DNA of 10,953 bases, from positions 1 through 10,953 of the forward strand of contig JAOUDT010000023.1 in assembly GCA_029859145.1 (NCBI GenBank), given 5' to 3'. The translations under genes and the position numbers were made by a program. The stretch comes from Dehalococcoidia bacterium (GTDB lineage: Bacteria > Chloroflexota > Dehalococcoidia > GIF9 > AB-539-J10). The notes beneath the pieces were generated by a model, which was not told the DNA's origin, made no database searches, and saw only the letters and a program-made list of their open reading frames with translations. Positions 1-6,904 of this stretch are shown piece after piece. Numbering within the stretch: the first letter of the stretch is position 1; the number at the start of each line of letters is the position of its first letter.

Positions 1-1
1 C

Positions 2-517
2 GAGGAATCCTTGAATAAGTACGCCGATTTGATTGAATGGTCGGCAGATAGAGGCATAATTTCAGGCGATGCTAAGGATGCGCTATTAAGAAAAAGCGAG
101 GAAAAGCCGATTGAGGCACAAGCAGTACTGGAGAAAGCCAGAGAAATCAGAGAAGACATTTATCGAATCCTTTCCGATACAGCCCATGGACATCCAATCA
201 AGATTACTGACCTCAAGGGTTTCAATAAAGCATTGGCAGGCATGTTAGCTCATTCGAGGTTGGCTCCATCCGAAGGGGGATTAAGGTGGGATTGGGGTCC
301 CGATTCGGATAAATTGGATTCCGTTATCTGGCCGGTTGTCAGATCAGCGGTGGACCTGATGACATCGGAAGCGATAAAGCGGGTGGGAGAATGCGCCGAT
401 GAAAGATGCGGCTGGTTATTCTGGGATAGAAGTCGCAACCGAAGCCGATGCTGGTGTGATATGAGCGATTGCGGGAATCGGGCAAAAGTCCGTCGTTTTT
501 ATGCGAAGAAGAAATAA
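2..517 (+). CDS. CGNR zinc-finger (ABATE-type) protein, N-terminus cut by window edge
   Basis: This is the C-terminal part of an ABATE/CGNR protein, a family annotated as putative stress-responsive transcription regulators. Near the C-terminus is the diagnostic zinc finger: counting from the TTG at position 11, C128-x4-C133 is followed by GWLFWDRSRNRSR, then C149-x4-C154-GNR and a basic end (RAKVRRFYAKKK). The finger probably binds zinc and DNA, while the preceding helical part corresponds to the ABATE region. The TTG at 11 is probably not the real start: the frame stays open to the left edge, and the visible N-terminus (LNKYADLIEW) matches an internal family segment that normally follows an FVNT-like block. 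About 20-40 residues are therefore likely missing. It faces the minus-strand operon that begins downstream, so it is a separate transcription unit. The family call is firm; the target and the stimulus are unknown. Confidence 0.85.
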   Translation, partial: EESLNKYADLIEWSADRGIISGDAKDALLRKSEEKPIEAQAVLEKAREIREDIYRILSDTAHGHPIKITDLKGFNKALAGMLAHSRLAPSEGGLRWDWGPDSDKLDSVIWPVVRSAVDLMTSEAIKRVGECADERCGWLFWDRSRNRSRCWCDMSDCGNRAKVRRFYAKKK

Positions 518-980
518 CAGAGTTCATATCGGTCCAGTGGTTAAGATGATATTTGCCACAAACTTGGAAATAATGGTTTCTTCTTGGTGTTGGTAACTTC
601 AGGTGGCGACTAATAGATGCCACCGTCAATAAATCTAACTATATAGGGTGGTCCGCAGCGGCTGAGACCAACAGCCTCGGTTTACCTCTTCGGCTGACCA
701 GTCTAGGACTTTCTTCATTACCTCAATGCAGTTATCTCTGGCTACTAGGAGCGTCTTGACTTCAGGATGGTTTTTGATTTCGCAGGCGTTCCAGGGACGG
801 CAAAAGGCAAACCACAGCAACTGCTTTTTGGGCGAGCAAGAATATAGGGCAACAATACGTCATTTTGCATAATAGACGTAACAAGCGGAGCAACAGCTAC
901 TGGGCAAAAACATCTTCTATTATATTTGTTTGCGCGGTAAGTCTGTCTCCTTACTTCCGTTCTCAGTTGTTAATAGGAAA
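518..980. other. Intergenic region between convergent genes
   Basis: This 463-bp spacer separates the plus-strand CGNR gene from the minus-strand receiver gene. It has a short inverted repeat (GGTGGC at 602-607, GCCACC at 619-624, loop 11 nt) and a possible broken minus-strand reading frame, listed separately. I see no tRNA and no hairpin followed by a T-run that would be a convincing terminator for either neighbour. Confidence 0.5.
635..913 (-). pseudogene. Possible broken small ORF with one in-frame TGA
   Basis: An ATG at 913 opens a minus-strand frame that runs 17 codons, meets a TGA (862-860), then continues in the same frame to a TAG at 635, 93 codons in all. The first part is cysteine-rich (MFLPSSCCSACYVYYAK). 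The second contains a stretch that reads like protein, for example EIKNHPEVKTLL and NCIEVMKKVLDW. A TTG at 820 could start the downstream 61 codons alone. No good Shine-Dalgarno sequence precedes the ATG, and I recognise no family. It may be a decayed gene, a short real gene starting at 820, or chance. Low confidence. Confidence 0.2.
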
Positions 981-1448
981 TCAGGGCTCTCTGACTTGGG
1001 ACACAGAGCTTTGCTGACCGGGGTTGTCTTGAGAAAGTGAGGTTTGCGGACTCTGCGGGACAATATTATGACTCTCGCAGGCTCTAACCAGTAGACGGCT
1101 TATCACCTCCATGAGCCCCTGGGTACTAAATGGCTTTGTCACGTATCCGGAAGCTCCCACCTCTAGGGCAAACTTCTTGTTGAACTCATGTCCGACAGCA
1201 GTAACTATAACCACCGGGATTCCCTTTGTTGCCTGATCGGCTTTGATTTCCGAGCAAGCGGTATAACCATCCGTCTTGGGCATTATAAGGTCCATAAGGA
1301 TGAGGTCCGGCTGCTGTGTTCTGGCGGCTTCGATTGCTTCTTCACCGTTGGCTGCTTCGAGGACGATATAGTCCTTCTCCAGCATCCTATGCACCAATAG
1401 TCTTACATCCCTTTCGTCATCAACTACCAGTATTCTTTTCTTGTCCAT
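981..1448 (-). CDS. Single-domain response regulator (CheY-like receiver) with disordered tail
   Basis: The protein has 155 residues. Residues 1 to about 122 form a receiver domain with all the expected positions: acidic pair D10-D11, phospho-acceptor D53 (in LILMDLIMPKTDG), switch T83 and conserved K105 (in VTKPF). There is no output domain. Instead, residues about 124-155 form a tail rich in Ser, Gln and Pro (for example QSPQTSLSQDNPGQQSS), probably unstructured. The ATG at 1448 is preceded by AAGAAGG six bases upstream, which overlaps the end of the upstream pilT-like gene region (gap 11 bp), so the two are probably co-transcribed and translated in sequence. By family knowledge it takes phosphate from a histidine kinase and acts by protein contact; no kinase gene is present here. 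Adjacency suggests, but does not prove, that it acts on the PilT-like ATPase or its pilus machinery. Confidence 0.9.
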   Translation of the reverse strand: MDKKRILVVDDERDVRLLVHRMLEKDYIVLEAANGEEAIEAARTQQPDLILMDLIMPKTDGYTACSEIKADQATKGIPVVIVTAVGHEFNKKFALEVGASGYVTKPFSTQGLMEVISRLLVRACESHNIVPQSPQTSLSQDNPGQQSSVSQVREP

Positions 1449-1459
1449 TCGATACCTTC

Positions 1460-2566
1460 TTAGTGCTTCACAACATTACTGACAACCTTCTGACCGGTGA
1501 CCACTTCAGCCTGGGATCCAAGAAACCGGTGGAGTTTCGCGGGGTTCCTGCTTTTTGGCAAGGCATCTTCCAGCCTGACTATTTTTCTCTTCACCAAATC
1601 AGCCAGCGCCTGATCCAGAGTCTGCATCCCCTCCGGTGTACTCACCTCAATGGTAACAGGTATCTCGAAGATTTTTTCGTCACGGATCTTTGTTTTGATT
1701 GTATCGCTGGCCAACATTATTTCAAAGGCGGCTACTCGCCCTCCGTCAATGCGGGGGAGAAGAGCTTGCGATACCGCTGCCTCTATTACTTGTGACAACT
1801 GTATTCTGATTTGCTGTTGTTGGCCGTAAGGGAATACGTCAATTATGCGGTCAATGGACTGGGGAGCGTCGACTGTATGCAGAGTACCGAGCACCAGATG
1901 TCCTGTCTCAGCAGCTGTGATAGCTGCACTTATCGTGTCCAAGTCACGCATTTCGCCGATGACAATTACGTCCGCATCATGTCGGAGAGCATGTATCACT
2001 GCGGTGGCGAATGTTTTGGTATCGTTTCCCAGACTTCGCTGCCGGATGAGGCATTTCTTGTTGCGGAATACAAATTCAATAGGGTCCTCAATAGTAATAA
2101 CACTTCGTGTTGCATTATCATTAAGATGACTAAGCATCGCTGCCAGGGTAGTCGACTTGCCACTACCGGAGGGACCGGTTACCAGAATAAGTCCTTTGGG
2201 CCTAAGTATAAGTTCCTTGAGAATTTGGGGCAGTCCCCATTCATCAATAGACGGGACATAAAACGGCACGAACCGGAAGGCAAGACTGATTACACCTCTC
2301 TGTCGCAACGCGCTGACCCGGAAGCGAGCCAATCCGGGAAGGGTATAGGTACAGTCTAGCTCCCATTCCCTATCCAGACCCGACCTCTGATCTTGAGTGG
2401 CGATTTGCTCCAGGACGAGTTCAATATCTTTGGCTGTCACCTGTGGCAAATCTTCCTGTGGCGTTAGTTCGCCATCAATACGGAACACGGGCGGGCTCGT
2501 CACCGTGAGGTGTAAATCTGAGGCCCTTTTGTTTACCATCGATTTGAGAAGTTCATCTATTTGCAT
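1460..2566 (-). CDS. pilT: PilT-family type IV pilus retraction ATPase
   Basis: This 368-residue protein is a secretion-superfamily ATPase of the PilT/PilU type, which forms a hexamer on the inner face of the membrane and powers pilus retraction. Using the ATG at 2566, the N-terminus MQIDELLKSM..ASDLHL is typical PilT. Walker A is GPSGSGKST (131-139), the Asp box TIEDPIEF lies near 158-165, Walker B is DVIVIGEMRD (199-208), and the His box is GHLVLGTLHT (222-231). Length matches the family. The ATG is chosen over the TTG at 2581 because GGAG lies seven bases before it and the family starts there. One oddity is that the PilT AIRNLI motif reads TIKTKI (289-294). It sits 24 bp after an HTH gene and 11 bp before a receiver gene. 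No pilin, PilB or PilC gene is in view, so twitching is inferred from the family only. A role in DNA uptake or surface sensing is equally possible. Confidence 0.9.
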   Translation of the reverse strand: MQIDELLKSMVNKRASDLHLTVTSPPVFRIDGELTPQEDLPQVTAKDIELVLEQIATQDQRSGLDREWELDCTYTLPGLARFRVSALRQRGVISLAFRFVPFYVPSIDEWGLPQILKELILRPKGLILVTGPSGSGKSTTLAAMLSHLNDNATRSVITIEDPIEFVFRNKKCLIRQRSLGNDTKTFATAVIHALRHDADVIVIGEMRDLDTISAAITAAETGHLVLGTLHTVDAPQSIDRIIDVFPYGQQQQIRIQLSQVIEAAVSQALLPRIDGGRVAAFEIMLASDTIKTKIRDEKIFEIPVTIEVSTPEGMQTLDQALADLVKRKIVRLEDALPKSRNPAKLHRFLGSQAEVVTGQKVVSNVVKH

Positions 2567-2590
2567 ATTGGATCTCCGCAACTATATGCC

Positions 2591-2851
2591 TTAGTTGACT
2601 TTCTCATTCATTATTTGCAGTCCTTTGTCTTTTTGAGTTACCAAAATATCGTCAATTTCAATCCTTCTGGCTTCCGCCTGAATCTTGTCCAAATCTTCTT
2701 CGGTAAATAATCTCCATCCCCTCCTATCTTTATGCAGCTTGACTAGTAGTCCTCGCTTGAGCCAGCGGAACAACGTAGGACGGCTAATGCCTACCTTCTC
2801 ACATACCTCTGTGGTTTCGTAGTATGTCTTTCCGTTGATTTCTCGTGGCAT
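2591..2851 (-). CDS. Small MerR-like helix-turn-helix DNA-binding protein
   Basis: This is an 86-residue protein with a winged helix-turn-helix of the MerR/excisionase type. Residues 10-34 (YYETTEVCEKVGISRPTLFRW and following) form the HTH, and RRGWRLFTEEDLDKI (43-57) is the wing and following helix typical of the group. There is no effector-binding domain; the C-terminus is a short charged helix. The ATG at 2851 is preferred over starts further upstream because GAGGTGGAG lies just before it and the homologous region begins there. It is the first gene of a probable operon with pilT and the receiver gene. It could control this operon through the inverted repeats upstream (2954-3005). It could equally be a recombination directionality factor (excisionase), but no integrase is seen. 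The domain call is solid; the regulatory role is inference. Confidence 0.8.
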   Translation of the reverse strand: MPREINGKTYYETTEVCEKVGISRPTLFRWLKRGLLVKLHKDRRGWRLFTEEDLDKIQAEARRIEIDDILVTQKDKGLQIMNEKVN

Positions 2852-2898
2852 TACTCCACCTCTAGGTGATATCGAGTGATACGCCTCAATCTTGATCA

Positions 2899-2927
2899 AT
2901 ACTAATATGAATAAGCTCCACTGTCTA
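2899..2927 (-). promoter_or_regulatory. Candidate sigma-70 promoter of the HTH-pilT-receiver operon
   Basis: On the minus strand, TAGACA (2927-2922, five of six matches to TTGACA) and TAGTAT (2904-2899, four of six to TATAAT) are separated by exactly 17 bases. Transcription would start near 2892, giving a leader of about 40 nt before the ATG at 2851. This is a consensus match by eye only. Confidence 0.35.
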
Positions 2928-2953
2928 TCACACATTTGGGCTAATATGGGTAG

Positions 2954-3005
2954 TACTTAAGTAATGCAGCGTTGAATGTTCAACGGCGTGACGGGAGACC
3001 GTCAC
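2954..3005. repeat. Cluster of three perfect inverted repeats
   Basis: Three palindromes lie side by side: TACTTAAGTA (2954-2963), CGTTGAA-TG-TTCAACG (2970-2985), and GTGACGG-GAGA-CCGTCAC (2988-3005, a 7-bp stem with a 4-nt loop). None is followed on either strand by a T-run, so they do not look like intrinsic terminators. They lie upstream of the candidate promoter of the HTH-pilT-receiver operon and could be operators or structured DNA. Confidence 0.6.
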
Positions 3006-3194
3006 TGATATACCACGTATTCACACCATCAAGTAATACTCAGGATATGATGGAACGGGGGTCGAGGAAAGATGGGAATCTGGCCCGGTTCTAAGGTATT
3101 ACCATTGTGCAAATCGGATAGAGAGGTTGGATTTAGCATCTTGGGAAGGTGTTCAGCGGCAGAGCGTGTGCAGATCGTCGTGACTATCGTCTGG

Positions 3195-3226
3195 AATTCC
3201 AGGGATACCCTGCCGATCAAGCCTGC
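3195..3226 (+). repeat. Diverged 32-nt direct repeat, copy A
   Basis: The sequence AATTCCAGGGATACCCTGCC and the following 12 bases (ending GATCAAGCCTGC) align without gaps to the sequence at 10086-10117 (26 of 32 identical by hand count) and more weakly to 9989-10020 (23 of 32). All three copies have the same orientation and lie outside the hut operon on its two sides. They may be remnants of mobile-element ends or a dispersed intergenic repeat. Confidence 0.45.
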
Positions 3227-3274
3227 GCAGGAAACAACCTAGTCCTCGGAAGGATATTAGACTGTTCTGGCATT

Positions 3275-3297
3275 TGTGCAATTTGCCGAATTGCACA
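3275..3297 (-). terminator. Perfect 9-bp hairpin downstream of hutI
   Basis: TGTGCAATT (3275-3283) and AATTGCACA (3289-3297) form a perfect 9-bp stem with a 5-nt loop, 57 bases past the hutI stop. The position suits the end of the hut transcript, but no U-run follows on the minus strand and the stem is AT-rich. It may be a weak or Rho-assisted terminator, an mRNA 3'-end stabiliser, or a protein-binding palindrome. Confidence 0.35.
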
Positions 3298-3354
3298 GGA
3301 ACTCATCTGGTTCAGCTCTGGGGACAAAACCATACCTTGTCACTTGGTTGCATA

Positions 3355-4614
3355 CTAGGGCGGATATGTGACTACTCCGTTCTTAACCACCGTCGTAACC
3401 AAGTTGACGCCGAACCAGTAAGGCAGCTGCCGATGATGCGGGATGTCGAGGACCATTGTGTCCGCTCTTTTCCCGACCTCTATGCTTCCGACTTTGTCAC
3501 CTCTGTCCAGGGCATAAGCAGCATTGATGGTGGCAGCATTGATTGCTTCGGCAGGCGTCATCTTCAGCTGGCGACAGGCCAGAGCGATTATCATCTGCAT
3601 CGAAAGCGTGGGACAGCTACCGGGGTTGAAATCGGTAGCCAGAGCGACGGGAACTCCGGCGTCAATGAGCTTTCTGGCCGGCGCATACCTGTCGGTCATT
3701 AGGTGGAAGGGAACACCGGGCAAGAGAACTGCAATGATCTTCTTCTCTGCCATGAGTTCTATGCCTCTTTCAGAAATATAATCTAGGTGATCGATTGACG
3801 TAGCTCCCAGTTCTGCTCCGAGCTCCGCTCCACCTATGTCATTGAATTCGCCGGCGTGTAGCTTTAGCTTCAAGCCGTGTTTCTTTGCTTGCTCCAGTAT
3901 TGTCCTGGCCTCCGACGGCGAAAACGCTCCGACTTCCACAAAAACATCACAGTATTCCGCTAGGCCTTCAGTCTTAACCCGTTCCAGCATACCCAGAACC
4001 AGCTGAATGTAATCCGCCTTCCTCTTCGCATATTCCTTGGGAAAGGCGTGAGCGCCCAGAAAGGTGGCGACAATGTCAACCGGCTGAGATTCCTTCACGC
4101 TGGCGATAATCTTAAGCAGGGCGAGTTCTGATTCCGTTGACAGACCGTAACCTGTCTTTATCTCTGTGGTGGTGGTGCCATAGGCGAGCATCTTGTCAAG
4201 GAAAGCCCCGGCGCGATTGAGCAGAGCCCGGGGACTAGCTAAAGCCTCTCTCGTTTTTTCAACGGTGCTGAGAATGCCCCCGTTCCCTTGCATAATCTCT
4301 AAATAGGACCTGCCTCCTATTTTCTGGATGAACTCGTCTTCTCTGGAACCGCCAAAAACCAGATGTGTGTGACAATCTACAAATCCCGGCAGGACGATTC
4401 TGTCTGTGGCGTCAATTACCGTCCTTGCCCGCGTGACAGCGGCGAGGACTTCATCCGTCTCCCCTACAGCAACAATCTCTTTTCCGTCTATGGCCACCGC
4501 TCCATTCGTGATAATGCCCAGATCTTCCATGGCCTCCTTCGTTTTGGGGCTGCCCCTGGGACCTCGGGCCGTCACCAGTTCGGAAGCGTTTTTGATCAAG
4601 ACGTCAGCTATCAT
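3355..4614 (-). CDS. hutI: Imidazolonepropionase
   Basis: HutI (419 residues, normal length) hydrolyses 4-imidazolone-5-propionate to N-formimino-L-glutamate, the third step of histidine breakdown, in the cytoplasm. It is an amidohydrolase-superfamily TIM barrel with one metal ion. Visible signatures are the HxH metal pair H82 and H84 (GFVDCHTHLVFGG), LGAHAFP with H189, KLHAGEF with H253 and E255, SIDHLDY with H276, and the metal-binding D328 in ATDFNPGSCPT. The C-terminal part (VGSIEVGKRADTMVLD) is the usual small beta-domain. Its ATG overlaps the hutU stop in an ATGA arrangement, so translation is probably coupled. It is the last gene of the hut operon. Nothing unusual is seen. Confidence 0.97.
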   Translation of the reverse strand: MIADVLIKNASELVTARGPRGSPKTKEAMEDLGIITNGAVAIDGKEIVAVGETDEVLAAVTRARTVIDATDRIVLPGFVDCHTHLVFGGSREDEFIQKIGGRSYLEIMQGNGGILSTVEKTREALASPRALLNRAGAFLDKMLAYGTTTTEIKTGYGLSTESELALLKIIASVKESQPVDIVATFLGAHAFPKEYAKRKADYIQLVLGMLERVKTEGLAEYCDVFVEVGAFSPSEARTILEQAKKHGLKLKLHAGEFNDIGGAELGAELGATSIDHLDYISERGIELMAEKKIIAVLLPGVPFHLMTDRYAPARKLIDAGVPVALATDFNPGSCPTLSMQMIIALACRQLKMTPAEAINAATINAAYALDRGDKVGSIEVGKRADTMVLDIPHHRQLPYWFGVNLVTTVVKNGVVTYPP

Positions 4615-6296
4615 TCCGGGATCCTGACCCCCTTGCGTTTGGCGGTCCTGGTGGCTATTTCATAGCCCGCGTCGGCGTGTCTGGCAATCCCGATTCCGGG
4701 ATCGACTGTCAGCACCCTTTCCAGTCTTCTTTCTCTCTCTTTTGTGCCGTCAGCGACAATGACCATTCCGGCATGCAAGGCGTAGCCTATTCCAACTCCG
4801 CCTCCATCATGGAAAGAGACCCAGGAAGCTCCATTGATGGCATTCAAAGCAAAATTGAGAAGCGGCCAGTCAGCAATGGCATCGGAGCCATCGAGCATCC
4901 CTTCGGTTTCGCGATTGGGAGAAGCCACTGAACCCGTATCCAGGTGATCTCTGCCGATGACAATGGGGGCGCTGACTTCTCCCCGGGCCACTAGGCGATT
5001 TATTCTCTTCCCAAACTCGGCCCGGTCGCCATACCCCAACCAGCAAATCCTGGCCGGCAGTCCGGTGAACGGGACCTTGTTTTGAGCCTGGCAAATCCAG
5101 TTGTGAAGATGTCTATCCTCGGGAAAACCTTCCAGGACGGCTTCATCCAGAGTCAGGATATCTTTGGGGTCGCCAGACAAGGCTGCCCATCGCGTAGGTC
5201 CCTTACCCTCGCAGAACAAAGGCCTGATGTAAGCAGGCAGGAAACCGGGATAGAGAAAGCCTCCCTTTTCGTCTCTTACACTCAGCCCGCCAATCTCTGC
5301 CTGCTGCCGCAGATTATTGCCGTAGTCAAAGCAGATGGCGCCGCGTCTTTGCATTTCCAGGATTGCTTCAACATGCTTAACGATTGATTCGTAGGCCCTT
5401 CGTTTGTACTCTTCGGGGTTGTTGCGACGCATTTCTTCCATGGCGTCCAGCTCGCCCACGGGAACGTAACTCCAAATATCGTGGGCCGGTGTTTGGTCCG
5501 TGACGATGTCAGGGATCACTCCCATTCTTGTGAGCTGCGGATGAATCTCGGCAGCATTACCCACCAGCCCTACGGAAAGCGGCAGTCCTTTTCGCTTCGA
5601 TTCCTCTATCGAACCCAGGGCTTCCTTAAGGTCCGCCGTCATCCGGTCACAGTAGCCTTCTGTGACTTTCCTTTTGATCCTCTCGGGCCTAACCTCAACA
5701 TCTAAAATGACCGCCCCATTCATGGTCGCAGCCATCGGCTGAGCACCTGACATTCCGCCCATTCCGGCGGTGAGAACGAACTTCCCGGCCAGAGAATCTT
5801 TGCCAAACTCTTTTCTGGCCAGAGCGGCCAGAGTCTCATAGGTTCCCTGTAAAATTCCCTGTGTTCCAATGTAGATCCAGGAGCCGGCCGTCATTTGGCC
5901 ATACATCGTCAGCCCCATTTCGTCATAGCGGTCGAAATTCTCCTGAGTGGCCCATTTAGGAACGATGTTGGAATTGGCGATCACAACCCGGGGAGCTTCC
6001 TTATGAGTGGGAGCAACGTAGACCGGTTTCCCCGATTGGATACAGAGAGTCTCCTCGTCTGTCAGGCTTTTCAGGGCCCTCACAATTCGGTGATACTCCT
6101 GCCAGTTCCGGGCGGCCCTTCCCTGTCCGCCGTAGATAATTAGCTCCTTCCAGTCCAGGGCAACCCTGGGATCCAGATTGTTTCTCAACATGCGCAGTGC
6201 GGCCTCCGCGTCCCAATTCTGGCACTGCAGTTTTCCGCCGGTCTGTGCCCTAATCTCTCTCTTCGGTCTTAGCTCTGCGTATGTTGGCCTTGGCAT
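4611..6296 (-). CDS. hutU: Urocanate hydratase (urocanase)
   Basis: HutU (561 residues) adds water to urocanate to give imidazolonepropionate, using tightly bound NAD+ as an electrophile. The NAD-binding Gly-rich stretch TAGMGGMSGAQ is near 176-186. The urocanase signature with the catalytic Cys is FTGLPARICW (410-419, Cys418); the usual pattern begins FQGLP, so Thr replaces Gln here. GRDHLDTGSVASPNRETEG and the C-terminal HDGGGVGIGYALHAGM blocks are also present. FCEGKGPTRW has Thr where I expect Phe. The start at 6296 is chosen because AAAGGAGG stands six bases before it and the protein then begins at the family's N-terminus; an ATG at 6359 would overlap the upstream gene. It follows the cyclodeaminase gene by 43 bp and overlaps hutI by 4 bp. 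Confidence 0.96.
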   Translation of the reverse strand: MPRPTYAELRPKREIRAQTGGKLQCQNWDAEAALRMLRNNLDPRVALDWKELIIYGGQGRAARNWQEYHRIVRALKSLTDEETLCIQSGKPVYVAPTHKEAPRVVIANSNIVPKWATQENFDRYDEMGLTMYGQMTAGSWIYIGTQGILQGTYETLAALARKEFGKDSLAGKFVLTAGMGGMSGAQPMAATMNGAVILDVEVRPERIKRKVTEGYCDRMTADLKEALGSIEESKRKGLPLSVGLVGNAAEIHPQLTRMGVIPDIVTDQTPAHDIWSYVPVGELDAMEEMRRNNPEEYKRRAYESIVKHVEAILEMQRRGAICFDYGNNLRQQAEIGGLSVRDEKGGFLYPGFLPAYIRPLFCEGKGPTRWAALSGDPKDILTLDEAVLEGFPEDRHLHNWICQAQNKVPFTGLPARICWLGYGDRAEFGKRINRLVARGEVSAPIVIGRDHLDTGSVASPNRETEGMLDGSDAIADWPLLNFALNAINGASWVSFHDGGGVGIGYALHAGMVIVADGTKERERRLERVLTVDPGIGIARHADAGYEIATRTAKRKGVRIPE

Positions 6297-6302
6297 ATCT
6301 AC

Positions 6303-6310
6303 CCTCCTTT
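6303..6310 (-). promoter_or_regulatory. Strong ribosome binding site fixing the hutU start
   Basis: AAAGGAGG on the minus strand, six bases before the ATG at 6296, is a near-perfect Shine-Dalgarno sequence. It decides against the in-frame ATG at 6359, which lies inside the preceding gene. Confidence 0.8.
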
Positions 6311-6339
6311 CGAAGTCGGGCTGGTTTAGGTAATGCCCT

Positions 6340-6861
6340 TCAGCGAAGACGGGCTTCAACCCTACTTACTATCGTCCCGGCCAGCGACTCGGGGCGGGAA
6401 AACTCTTGCGCTTCTTTCAACACCTCTTCCTTATAAGCTTCGTCTCTGAGGGAGACCAGATTGACTTCCACGTTTAGCATAGCTCCTTTTACGGCTGATT
6501 CAGCCATCTTGGCTGCCACGCCGATGTCCGTAATGACTCTGGGATTACAGGTCTCCAACAAAGCTCCGGCTAGCTTTAGAACTGCATAGCTATGTTTGGC
6601 CGTCTGCAGCGGGACCCGGGTGGCTTCTCTTAGGTCTCGGGCGGCGAAGGCTTTGGCATCTCTGTCAATCAAATCTGTCAAGGTATTCATCAATGTTCGG
6701 GCATCTTGGGAGAGGTCTTTATTTCCGGAAAACTCGGCTGCCATGGACACGAGTCCGGCTGACAGCGCCCCTGAAAGGGCGGCCACGGAACCTCCACCCG
6801 GCGTCGCTTGTCTGGCTGCCAGCTTCTGCAGAAATTCCTCGATGGTCAATTCTTCTAGCAT
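6340..6861 (-). CDS. fchA: Formimino-THF cyclodeaminase / methenyl-THF cyclohydrolase family protein
   Basis: This 173-residue protein matches the C-terminal (cyclodeaminase) half of mammalian FTCD, here a separate gene as in many bacteria. It converts 5-formimino-THF to 5,10-methenyl-THF and ammonia, the partner reaction of the upstream ftcD product. The family hallmark TPGGGSVAALSGALSAGL is at about 19-36, and the C-terminal block DIGVAAKMAESAVKGAML...NLVSLRDE is clear. The fold is a helical bundle that acts as a dimer. The ATG at 6861 has AAGGGGG eight bases upstream and gives the expected N-terminus LTIEEFLQKLA. The protein is short (about 200 residues is usual): only about 10 residues separate DAKAF from VPLQTA, where relatives have roughly 20-35. 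The active-site loops are otherwise present, so I regard it as functional. Some relatives act as cyclohydrolases, but the context favours cyclodeaminase. Confidence 0.88.
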   Translation of the reverse strand: MLEELTIEEFLQKLAARQATPGGGSVAALSGALSAGLVSMAAEFSGNKDLSQDARTLMNTLTDLIDRDAKAFAARDLREATRVPLQTAKHSYAVLKLAGALLETCNPRVITDIGVAAKMAESAVKGAMLNVEVNLVSLRDEAYKEEVLKEAQEFSRPESLAGTIVSRVEARLR

Positions 6862-6904
6862 TCCTATTTCCCCCTTATTGGCTACCCTTGAAAGGCTGAG
6901 TTTC

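Larger units (their letters stand above)
2852..3354. other. Intergenic region between hutI and the HTH-pilT operon
   Basis: This 503-bp stretch has no convincing gene; the short open frames in it show no recognisable family. It holds the candidate operon promoter (2899-2927), the palindrome cluster (2954-3005), a diverged repeat copy (3195-3226) and a perfect hairpin (3275-3297). Both flanking operons are on the minus strand, so this region must end hut transcription and start the next unit. Confidence 0.6.

Noticed and set aside
339..629. A 96-codon minus-strand frame overlapping the CGNR gene.
   Set aside because: It is largely antisense to a well-supported coding region and shows no family features.
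860..862. TGA as a selenocysteine codon in the small frame at 635-913.
   Set aside because: I see no convincing hairpin right after the TGA and no selenoprotein family match; decay or an internal start is simpler.
3029..3220. A 63-codon minus-strand frame in the spacer downstream of hutI.
   Set aside because: Pro/His/Thr-rich sequence with no ribosome binding site or recognisable family; it also runs through the repeat copy.
6297..6359. Upstream ATG at 6359 as the hutU start (582 residues).
   Set aside because: It would overlap the cyclodeaminase gene by 20 bp and lacks a good ribosome binding site, while 6296 has a near-perfect one and gives the family N-terminus.
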